Part shown: in pieces, positions 10,109 to 20,220 of the stretch
Numbering within the stretch: position 1 is the stretch's first letter
Layout: every line of letters starts with the position of its first letter
NCBI GenBank assembly: GCA_032719365.1
Contig: CM064870.1
Coordinates: 26,168,738-26,232,737 of the forward strand
Length of the DNA stretch: 64,000 nucleotides
Direction of reading: 5' to 3'
DNA from: Prinsepia uniflora
Lineage: Eukaryota; Streptophyta; Magnoliopsida; Rosales; Rosaceae
Notes under the pieces: model-generated
What the model was told of the DNA's origin: nothing
The model's database searches: none
Seen by the model: the letters and a program-made list of their open reading frames with translations, nothing else
Made by a program: the position numbers and the translations under genes

Positions 10109-13104
10109 TGTAATGACCCGTCCCGGGAGTCGGGATTATATTAGAGTTTAATGACGGATTAGCGAAGTTAATCGGTATTTTTTGGTTACTTTTGGACGTT
10201 TGGCGCAGAATGACGATTTTGCCCTTGGAATGGGCAAAATGTTGATTTTTAGTTCAGACGGTCAATTGGGCATTGACCGATGACCGTGATGTAGTTCGGG
10301 ACGTCACGAGTCCGTAGACAGGTGGCATGTCCGAATCCGACATCCGAGGAGGAAGTTATGATGTTCGGAAGGTTGAGGGCACTTTTGTAATTTGGTTAAA
10401 ATAGGGGAATTTGTTGACTTTTTGAACGACACGGTTTCTTTACGCAAATCGAGGACCGTTAGATAGGTCTCGACGTCCTGAGTACAACGACATGCGGTAT
10501 GCCATTATTGGACGTGGGACAGTTAAGATATGGGTCTAGGAATGCAAGGGGTAAAACGGTAATTTGCCATGAAAGGGGCAATTTGGTCTTTTGGTGGCTT
10601 TGGTATCTGTGCCACTAGGATGGTGACACTTGGCTTATTTTGGAATTGGTGTCCACAAAGATTGGGACACCTGGCTCATTTCTAGAGGGCGGTAGAAGCT
10701 TTCAGTTGATCTCAGGGCATTGGTTTTAAACGACATAATTGGTTGCACGGCTTGACCATGGGAGAAACAGAGCACAGAGTAAAACCGTGAGGAACCCACT
10801 CCATAACTCAATTCGATTTTCATCCTTTACCTTTGATGAGTGAATGAAAAAGACTAGAAGTGATGAGACAGAGTTGAGGGTGGTGGTACGGCGGCCACGA
10901 CGGCAGGGGAAGGTAAGGAAACCCGTGAATCCCCTGTTTAAATTTCGATTTTGGAAGTTGGAATGAAAGGTTAAGGAGCCCAGCTGACTATTCAATCTTG
11001 ATGCTGAGGTGTTTAGGAGTCGAATAAACCCGTACGAGTGGCTTGCCGTGGACGTTGGCTGGAAAACCGAAGGCGGGTAAGGTTTAATTCAAAAATGGTG
11101 TTTTGTGTTTTCGTGACAATCACTCGAGTTTGATGGTTGGGAATGTACTCTTAGACTCTCAGGAGATAAATAGGACCAAAACCGTGGTTCATAGTGGTCT
11201 GTGACGGCTGAACGGAGGAGGGAAACAGAGGCCGTATAAACGATGATCGGGGAGGTACTTTCCACCTCACTTTTTATGTTTTTTTGTACCTAGATCGATT
11301 AGAATTAATGGAACGAATTGAATGGTTTTAAAAGGACAAAAATTGGATTAGAAATGGTGAAGAACCGCCTGCGCCGGTTCGGTCCAACCGGGCCAGCTCG
11401 AACCGGTCTGAACCGGGCTTAACAGAGGTTGAAGATGAACAGTGTATGGCGCGTGAAGCCCACGCGCAGCCCCTTTGGGAGGCGCGTGTGGGTGCGTGGT
11501 ACAGAGTTTGAGGAAGGTTCCAACACTACTTTTAAAGTATTTGATGTAACGAACATTTTGACACTAGTTTCGAGATGATCGGACATCGTCTCGATATGTT
11601 TCGGGGTGCCGAAAGGTTTTAGGCCTCGGTTAAAAATAGTTTAAAATATGGGAAAATTATGGGGTGTTAGTATGACCTTTGTGAAGTAGTTAGTGACCTT
11701 AGTATGGGATTTGGACAGGTTCGAGAAAGCCGAGGATAGCGGAATGGCCGGGAACGGAGTAAGTGCGCGCTTATCGAGGCGACGTCGGAATGGTCTGTGA
11801 GTGGACTCTGCTTTCAAACTTATGATGCATGCATATATGTTTTTATATATTTTCTATACATGATTCTATGATTTGATTTATGATCTTGCTGGTTTATGGT
11901 TTTGCACGTTTTTCTAGGAAATTACAGAATTTCACGTTTTACGGGATTTGACGGATGTTGTGATTAAAACCTGGTTTAAATGATTTAATATCAATGATTT
12001 AAAAAGGGATTTCAGAAAAGTGTTTTCGGGCTTCGAGACCCAGTTCAAAAAGTGGTTTTGAGAAAGAGGATTTCGGGTTTTGAATTGGATTTCCGGATGA
12101 CGATTCGGGATTTGATTTGGAACTTGGAAGTGGATTCCGGGTTTGGGTTCGGAATGGTTATTCCGGATGCCGGCTTACGGGATGATGGTTTCGGACTCGG
12201 ATTTGGAAATGGAAGATGGATATGAGTTCTGAGTTTAGATCCGGGATCCGATGAGATTGCGAATTTGGATTCGGAAATGAAAAATGGTTTTCAAATGGTT
12301 TTGGATTGGATTTGCTGGATCTGGTTATTGGGTTTAAAGACCCGGATTATGATTGACGAGGGACGGGCCTGGATTGGGTTTAAAGACCCGAATTGAGTTT
12401 AAAGACTCGGGAGTTTAAAGACTCGGATATTGATATTTCCCCCGTAGGCCTATTGAGTTTAAAGACTCAAGAGTTTAAAGACTTGGATTTTATTGAGGCC
12501 TGGATTGAGTTTAAAGACTCGGGAGTTTAAAGACCTGGATAGATCCAGTAGGTTCAATGGATGAAAATGTGGTTTCCAATGTGTTTTGGTTTTCACTGAG
12601 ACTTGATGATGATGGTTTTGAATAAAGGTTTTCCGAGGTTTGGGCTCTGCCCGGATGACATAGCTTTGATGGTTTGGGTTGAGGCCCGGGAATTTGAAAA
12701 AGAAACTACTGGGTTTTCTTACATGGTTTTATGACATGACTTTGATATGCATGCATTGGTTTTTGAAATAGAGGGTATAACTGTAATTGTTTTATGGAAA
12801 TGTTTTTAAACTTATACTTTATTTTTGTCCACTCACAGTCTTTTCGTGTTTTCGATACCCTCCAGGTTGTTGCGGCGCGGGCTGTCGGTCGAGAGAGACG
12901 GAGACATCACACTCGTGATCCACAGTAGTTCGGTACACCCTGGGAAGTCCGGTTAACTTTTTGGATGGCTGAATTCGAGAATCCTTGGTCCGACTTACGT
13001 GTCATATGGAGGTTTGACGTCAGTCTGGCATTCGTGTCATGTGTAACTCAGCCGGGAGCAGGGTTTAGTCCCTAATCCCGGGGGATTAGGGGTGGGCCCT
13101 GACA
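10109..13104 (+). repeat. 5' LTR of gene-less element A2
   Basis: Starts tgtaatgacccgtcccgg and ends gtgggccctgaca. From 5' to 3' it contains a donor-like aag|gtaagg (10913), a GC-rich hairpin (11449-11467), an acceptor-like ttggacag (ends 11718), ctgtgagtggac (11795-11806), the gagtttaaagactc array (12330-12540), gtccactcacag (12827-12838) and ccctccag|gttgttg (about 12860). All are conserved in the paired 3' LTR with few changes. Confidence 0.88.
12330..12540 (+). repeat. Array of gggtttaaagaccc / gagtttaaagactc inverted repeats
   Basis: Eight or so copies of a 14-bp inverted repeat with a ttaaag core. Copies come in two paired forms, GGGT...ACCC and GAGT...ACTC; mixed arms are rare (one acctgg-type). 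The same array is in the 3' LTR at 18649-18857, in the gag-only LTRs (40263-40470, 45040-45247, 49817-50024), in the solo LTR at 58292-58386, and inverted at 1261-1471 and 51879-52088. Confidence 0.88.
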
Positions 13105-14412
13105 ATTGGTATCAGAGCGAGGTTTCGTGTGATCTGCGCGAGGTTTAGTTCCCAGAATCGTTGGTTCGTCACTTTGGATGGTGTGATACTACTGTGGATG
13201 TGATGTCTCGACGTGGAACAGCCCGTCAGTAACCTGGATGCGATAGTGATTGTATGTTTGTTAGTGGCTAGTTGGTGGTAATTGTTAGTGCCAGGGTGAT
13301 AGTCGCTCGATACGTCGTACGAAGGGTGACGTACGTCGGCTTAGGGCCGGAACGGTTCTTGTGTTGGCACTGGTTTTTCTTGATGGATGGACCATAAGGG
13401 TTAGAGATACATTAATAGGATTAACCTGGATGGTAGCTGGTGAGCTACGGATGAATAGGTTGGTCGGGCCGAGGGGCCTAAGAGTAGCTTGTTGAGTTAG
13501 TAAGATACGTAGGCCAAGGAAGCCGGTTGACGGTGGCCGGTTGGGCCGGATAGTGTTTGGATGTTGAGCGTATGGATTGGTGACCTTTTGGTCAGTTGGG
13601 TTGAGAGGCAGGGTTACGAGGGATTTTTCCCCCTAGTGATGGTCTTAGACGGGTGTGGCGACCCGAGTGGTAAGGTTGTAGTGAACCAGTGGCGTGTGGA
13701 TAACCCGGACGACGGGGATGATTTGAGGAACCCCGTGGGATTACTGGATCGTAGTGAGAAGTACCTAAGGGAAACCATGAGTTGGGGTTTGTAGTACCGT
13801 AATCTTTGTGGTTGGGCCGACTTACGGCCGGATTGGAGATGGTGCTGCTAGGTGCAGTCGAGGTAGTGGGTGCCTGGTGGATGACTCTGGACGTGGATTC
13901 GTACTCAAAGCGAGGAAGTGATCCGTAGAAGTTGAGGATCGCCTAAGGCTAGTGAAGTTGAGTTGGAAAACTCGTGGTTGAAATGCCAGGATTTGTAAAC
14001 CCTCCTTAACTTGTGTTGTGTTCCGAAGTAGAGAAGTTCTTGGTGACGCTGAGTGTAGCGAGTGTTAGGAGATGGTGTTAAGATCAATTATAGTCGTTGT
14101 GATGGCATGGTTGGGGACCATTGTGAGTTCCGTTGAAGGATGGCGGAAGGAAATGAGAAATGAATGACTGAGTGATATGAGGTTATTGAAGAGAACCCAC
14201 AATCTAGACGTGCGGTATATAAGTCGATTGGATTGGAAGTAGTGGCTTGAATCAAGACAGAGGTTGGATATGTTGAGGAAAGTGCTTTGTTTTGTAGCAG
14301 TGGTGCGTACCTAGTGCTAGTCGAGCTGTGAGAATCGGTTGGTGTGATGTGGGAAGTATCGCGGGAACGAGATGTGGAATTTCGGGACGAAATTCTTTTA
14401 AGGAGGGTAGAT
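13105..14412 (+). other. Internal domain of gene-less element A2
   Basis: Non-coding internal region of 1308 bp. It opens with the tRNA-Met-type primer site (13107-13118) and closes with gtggaatttcgggacgaaat and a purine tract ending at 14412, an arrangement like that of Del/Tekay-type Gypsy elements. Short ORFs (for example 13561-13794) have no recognisable domain. The sequence after the primer site (gatgtct...cagcccgtcag) resembles 59291-59370 and 63791-63870, so the non-coding internal region is a shared family feature rather than random decay. Confidence 0.8.
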
Positions 14413-15670
14413 TGTAATGACCCGTCCTGGGAGTCGGGATTAGATTAGAGTTTAATGATGAATTAGCGAAGTTAATCGGTGTTTTGTTGGTTACTTTTGG
14501 ACGTTTGGCGCAGAATGACGATTTTGCCCTTGGAATGGGTAAAATGTTGATTTTTAGTTTGGAAGGTCAATTTGGCATTGACCGATGACCGTGACGTAGT
14601 TCGGGACGTCACGAGTCTGTAGACAGGTGGCATGTCCGAATCTGACATCCGAGGAGGAAGTTATGATGTTCGGAAGGTTGAGGGCACTTTTGTAATTTGG
14701 TTAAAAGAGAGAAATTTGTTGACTTTTTGAACGACAAGGCTTCTTTACGCAAATCGAGGACCGTTAGATAGGTCTCGACGTCCTGAGTACAACGACAGGC
14801 GGTATGCCATTATTGGACGTGGGACAGTTAAGATATGGGTCTAGGAATGCAAGGGGTAAAACGGTAATTTGCCATGAAAGGGGCAATTTGGTCTTTTGGT
14901 TGCTTTGGGATCCGTGCCACTAGGATGGTGACACTTGGCTTATTTTGGAATTGGTGTCCACAGAGATTGGGACACCTGGCTCATTTTTAGAGGGCGGTAG
15001 AACCTCTCAGTTGATCTCAGGGCATTGGTTTTAAACGACATAATTGGTTGCACGGCTTGACCATGGGAGAAACAGAGCACAGAGTAAAACCGTGAGGAAC
15101 CCACTCCATAACTCACTTCAATTTTCATCCTTTGCCTTTGATGAGTGAATGAAAAATACTAGAAGTGATGAGATAGAGTTGAAGGTGGTGGTACGGCGGC
15201 CACGACGGCAGGGGAAGGTAAGGAAACCCGTGAATCCCCTGTTTAAATTTTGAATTTGGAAGTTGGAATGAAGGTTTAAGGAGCCTAGCTGACTATTCAA
15301 TCTTGATGCTGAGGTGTTTAGGAGTCGAATAAACACGAACGAGTGGCTTGCCGTGGACGTTGGCTGGAAAACCGAAGGCGGATAAGGTTTAATTCAAAAA
15401 TGGTGTTTTGTGTTTTCGTGACAATCACTCGAGTTTGATGGTTGGGAATGTACTCTTAGACTCTCAGGAGATGAATGGGACCAAAATCGTGGTTCATAGT
15501 GGTCTGTGACGGCTGAACGGAGGAGGGAAACAGGGGTCGTATAATCGATGATCGGGGAGGTACTTTCCACCTCACTTTTTATGTTTTTTTGTACCTAGAT
15601 CGATTAGAATTAATGGGACGAATTGAATGGTTTTAAAAGGACAAAAATTGGATTAGAAATGGTGAATAAC

Positions 15671-17679
15671 TGATAGGTCCTCAAATAAGCATTATTTTAT
15701 ATTATTTTATACTCTTTATACTTGACTTTTAATATTAAAATATTAAATAAATTGATAAAATAATTTATTTTGTTATTTTTCTGTTTAGATAAATAAAGTT
15801 TGTAATTTGGAGCATTTTGTCGAAAGAATCGTCTCGATCGGAATTATAACGAAGAAATTATGGACGAAATTCGGTGGAAATATTAATTAAGTTATGAGTT
15901 AATTAATTTTCATTTTCTCCCTGCAGCCCAAATCAATTTTTGCAAACCCATCAGCCCACGTGCGCGGCCCAAGCCCACGTGCGCGGCCCAAGCCCGCGTC
16001 ACAGCCACCCCAACCCGCTACCCTGCTCCGTCTCCTGCTCGGCCCACCTGCTCGCTCCAACTGTGCCATCCACGTGCCCAGACGCTAGCCCAGCCCACTG
16101 CTCCAATCCAATCCGCTCCAACTGTGCCATCCACCTGCTCAGACGCCAGCCCAGCCCACTGCACCCTTACCAGCCCACCAAACCACATCAACTGCTCCCT
16201 TTTTCAGATTTTCTGCAAAGTATGCAACTTTCCAGCACAAAATCAACCCTAAAACCATGCCTAAAATCATCATTATCCATCATTATTCATCATTCCACTT
16301 TTCTTTATTCTTTTATTGTATTTTTTTAATTATTTTTGGTAGCTTTTTCCCCTTATAAATAGGGGTTCAATTCCTGTAATTAGAAGTCCCCCATTAGTTC
16401 CATTCTTCCATTTATTTCAATTTTCTTAATTTTTAGTTCTTGGTTTAGTTCTTTTGTTTCTCTCTTTTGAGAGACATTTTTGGGGACCATTTTAACTTCT
16501 TGTAGATTTTCTTATTAATTAGCTTTCTTTTAATTCTTGTTCTTAATTTATGTTACTTTTATTTTTCTTAATTTCATTTCATCTTTACTTTGTTCTTGTG
16601 ACAACTTTTTTGAGGCACACATTTGAGCCTTCTTTGAGAGAAACTTTGGCAAAATATTTCCAATACAAGATTTAGAGTTTGAGTCCATATTTCCCGAGTT
16701 TATTTCCTCCATCTTCACACGTTTCTGCCTGCTGTCAGGGTTCCTTGTGATAAATCATGTTTTTCTACTTAAACTCTTATTTTTGTTATTGGTTTTGATT
16801 ATAGTTCAATATATGTGAGGTAATTTCTTGCTAATATTTGTAAATGTTGAATGCAATCTTCATGTGTTTTACTTTTTGAATTTCTTTTACTTCATATGTT
16901 TTAGTGCTTAAACTTCAATTCGATGTTAAGTGTTTTATCCGCTGTCGGTGCACTTAGAGTAGAATTGAAGAGATTAAATGTTGATCGCTGTCGGCGCATA
17001 TAATTATAAACTTAAGGTGAATCATGTTGTAAATGTTTGAATCATATTGATATTTGAAGCACATTAATGGTTAATGCATTTATAATATTGAAAGATATAT
17101 GTAAGTATTTGAGATGATGAAGGTAAAATTTCGTGATTGTTTTAATATTTGCAATTATTAGAGTGTTGGTAAGATATGTGCTTTAAGAAGGTCACTTGTA
17201 CATAAATTAGAGTAGAAGTAAGATTAGTTGATTTATGTTTTTACTTATTTGCATGATTACAAATCTTTTCAAAACCCCCATTTTTATCCTTTTTATTTTT
17301 TATTTTTTATTTTTTTATTCTTTTAATTCTTTTATTTTTTGATTCCTTTATTCTTTCATTCCTTTATTCTTTTATTCCTTTACTCTCTAATTTATTGATT
17401 CTTTGATTAATTAATTCTTTAATTCTTTAATTCTTTAATTCTTTTAATTCTTTAATTCTTTAATTCCTTTAATTCTTTATTTTTTTATTTTTTTATTCAT
17501 TAACTTATTCATTATTCTTGTATTCATTATTCTTTCTCACTAACAAATTATTAATGTTCCCTAATTTCCCCGGTTAAGAACGATCCCTATTTACCAATAC
17601 TACATCTACACAAAAAGGGTTTAAATTGCATAACACTCAAATTATGTGTTTAATTTGATGTGTAGTTTAGGCGTTGTCA
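15671..17679 (+). mobile_element. Family C solo LTR, plus strand
   Basis: 2009 bp starting tgataggtcctc and ending taggcgttgtca. The TSD is ataac (15666-15670) versus agaac (17680-17684), one mismatch; the undisturbed paralog at 11360-11364 reads agaac. It contains a TATA-like tataaata (16354-16361) followed by a T/C-rich leader, a pair of gcccacgtgcgcggcccaa repeats near 15953-15990 (G-box core CACGTG), and a T-rich attctttt simple-repeat stretch (about 17280-17530). No coding domains. The reading frame at 15940-16329 is proline/serine-rich low complexity and not a credible gene. Confidence 0.82.
16354..16361 (+). promoter_or_regulatory. TATA-like box of family C LTR
   Basis: tataaata followed by aggggttc, the expected core promoter for LTR transcription. 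The inverted copy has the matching element at 9747-9754, so it is conserved between two independent insertions. Inferred from motif and conservation only. Confidence 0.55.
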
Positions 17680-19800
17680 AGAACCGTCTGCGTCGGTTCG
17701 GTCCAACCGGGCTAGCTCGAACCAGTCTGAACCGGGCTTAACAGAGGTTGAAGATGAACAGTGTATGGCGTGTGAAGCCCACACACAGCCCCTTTGGGTG
17801 GCGCGTGTGGGCGGGTGGTACAGAGTTTGAGGAAGGTTCCATTACGACTTTTAAAGTATTTGATGTAACGAACATTTTGACACTGGTTTCGAGACGATCG
17901 GACATCGTCTCAAAATGTTTCAGGGTGCCCGAAGGTTTTAGGCCTCGGTTAAAAATAGTTAAAAATATGGGAAAATTATGGGGTGTTAGTATGACCTTTG
18001 TGAAGTAGTTAGTGACCTTAGTATGGGATTTGGATAGGTTCGAGAAAGCCGAGGATAGCGGAATGGTCGGGAACAGAGTAAGTGTGCGCGTATCGAGGTG
18101 ACGTCAGAATGATCTGTGAGTGGACTTTGCTTTCAAACTTATGATGCATGCATATATGCTTTTATATGTTTTTTATACATGATTCTATGATTTGATTTAT
18201 GATCTTGCTGGTTTATGGTTTTGCATGTTTTTCGAGGAAATTACGGAATTTCACGTTTTACGGGATTTGACGGATGTTGTGATTAAAACCTGGTTTAAAT
18301 GATTTAATATCAATGATTTAAAAAGGGATTTCGGAAAAGTGTTTTCGGGCTTCGAGGCCCAGTTCAAAAAGTGGTTTTGAGAAAGAGGATTTCGGGTTTT
18401 GAATCGGATTTCCGGATGAAGATTCAGGATTTGATTTGGAACTTGGAAGTGGATTCCGGGTTTGGGTTTGGAATGGTTATTCCGGATGCCGGCTTACGTG
18501 ATGATGGTTTAGGACTCGGATTTGGAAATGGAAGATGAATATGAGTTCTGGGTTTGGATCCGGGATCCGATGAGATTGCGGATTTGGATTCGAAAATGGA
18601 AAATGGTTTTCAAATGGTTTTGGATTGAATTTTCTGGATCTGGTTATTGGGTTTAAAGACCCAGATTATGATTGACGGGAGACGGGCCCAGATTGGGTTT
18701 AAAGACCCGGATTGAGTTTAAAGACTCAGGAGTTTAAAGACTCAGGATTTTAAAGACTCGGATATTGATATTTCCCCCGTAGGCCTATTGAGTTTAAAGA
18801 CTCGGATTATATTGAGGCCTGGATTGAGTTTAAAGACTCGGGAGTTTAAAGACTCGGATAGATCCAGCAGGTTCGATGGATGAAAATGTGGTTTCCAATG
18901 TGTTTTGGTTTTCACTGAGACTTGATGATGATGTTTTGAATAAAGGTTTTCCAAGGTTTTGGGCTCTGCCCGGATGACATAGCTTTGATGGTTTGGGCTG
19001 AGGCGAGGGAATTTGAAAAAGAAACTACTGGGTTTTCTTACATGGTTTTATGACATGACTTTGATATGCATGCATTGGTTTTTGAAATGGAGGGTATAAC
19101 TGTAATTGTTTTATGGAACTGTTTTTAAACTTATACTTTATTTTTTTCCACTCACAGTCTTTTCGTGTTTTCGATAACCTCCCGGTTGTTGCGGCGCGGG
19201 CTGTCGGTCGAGAGATACGGAGACATCACACTCGCGATCCACAGTAGTTCGGTACACTCTGGGAAGTCCGGTTAACTTTTCGGATGGCTGTATTCGAGAA
19301 TCCCTGGTCCAACCTACGTGTCACATGGAGGTTTGACGTCAGTCTGGCATTCGTGTCATGCGTAAGTCAGACGGGAGTAGGGTTTAGTCCCTAATCCCGG
19401 GGGATTAGGGGTGGGCCCTGACACGACGGGTCTGATGGACTGGGTGAAGGCCACGTGGGCCTGGGCCGCATTTTGGACCTGCGCATGCAAGACGGACTGG
19501 GCTCACTTGGGCTTTGTTTTCTGCTGGGCTGAAATAAAAGATTTGGGCTGGGTTTTATTTATTAATTTGGTCCTGCAGGAATAGAAATAATAATAATTAA
19601 TATATAATTTCATCTAAACTCGTCTATAATTTATTCGTTATAATTTCAATCGAGACGATTCTTTCGCCAAAATGCTCCAAATTACAAGATTTGTTTATTT
19701 AAACAAAAATATCATAGAATAAATTATTTTATCTAATTATTTATTATTTTAATATTAAAAGTCAAGTATAAAAGGTATAAAATAATATAAAATAATGCTT

Positions 19801-20220
19801 AATTAACGACCTATATGCTGATCGAGTGAGGGGTTGAGGATGAGTGGGAGGATGAGAAGGTGACGTGGAAGGCGGCAGGACCGCCGTGGACGGCGGAGGA
19901 AGCCGAGAACCCAAGTAAACCCGAGAACCCGTTTCGATTCAAAAATTGGATTTTTGATTTCGTACGTTTTGGATGGTTTTTGATGAGTGGATGACGTTTG
20001 TGGGATTGGTAATTAACGACCTATATACTGATCGAGTGAGGGGTTGAGGATGAGTGGGAGGATGAGAAGGTGACGTGGAAGGCGGCAGGACTGCTGTGGA
20101 CGGCGGAGGAAGCCGAGAACCCAAGTAAACCCGAGAACCCGTTTCGATTCAAAAATTGGATTTTTGATTTGGTACATTTTGGATGGTTTTTGATGAGTGG
20201 ATGACGTTCGTGGGATTGGT
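19801..20220 (+). repeat. 210-bp tandem duplication spanning a transposon-host junction
   Basis: Two direct copies (19801-20010, 20011-20220) with few differences. Each unit consists of the last 15 or so bases of the family C LTR (aattaacgacctata) plus about 195 bp of the host LTR. The same 195-bp host block also lies left of the insertion (8501-8695), so it occurs three times around one insertion. Confidence 0.88.

Larger units (their letters stand above)
10109..19423 (+). mobile_element. Complete gene-less LTR element (LARD-like), subfamily A2
   Basis: Full structure: 5' LTR 10109-13104 (2996 bp), primer site tggtatcagagc (13107-13118), internal region 13105-14412 (1308 bp), purine-rich tract just before 14413, and 3' LTR 14413-19423. 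The 3' LTR is about 3.0 kb once the nested family C LTR is removed. A perfect TSD cgacg lies at 10104-10108 and 19424-19428. The two LTRs differ by a few percent by eye, so it is not brand new. The internal region shows no Gag, protease, RT or integrase motif. It fits a large non-autonomous derivative of a Gypsy element. Confidence 0.9.
14413..19423 (+). repeat. 3' LTR of gene-less element A2, interrupted
   Basis: Own sequence is 14413-15670 and 17680-19423, about 3.0 kb. Order and content match the 5' LTR, including a donor-like site at 15218, ctgtgagtggac (18114-18125), the inverted-repeat array (18649-18857) and ccactcacag (19148-19157; the preceding base has mutated). The interruption is the family C LTR. 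Confidence 0.87.
8697..19815 (-). mobile_element. Family C LTR, minus strand, split by a nested element
   Basis: Its own sequence is 8697-10108 and 19424-19815 (about 1.8 kb); the rest is a nested element. Both halves match the reverse complement of the 15671-17679 copy: the left end tgataatgctcaaactac mirrors that copy's right end, and 19560-19815 mirrors its first 250 bp. A reverse TATA-like tatttata (9747-9754) corresponds to tataaata in the other copy. The left flank ggtac is found again at 20218-20222, beyond a duplicated block. No coding domains; probably a solo LTR of an unidentified family. Confidence 0.72.

Noticed and set aside
13107..13118. tRNA-like sequence (tggtatcagagc), also at 41039, 45816, 59279 and 63779
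   Set aside because: It matches only the 3' end of a tRNA and sits next to LTR ends; these are primer-binding sites, not tRNA genes.
15940..16329. 129-codon proline/serine-rich ORF
   Set aside because: Lies in the leader of a family C LTR, is low-complexity, and the inverted copy at 19430-19560 does not preserve a frame.
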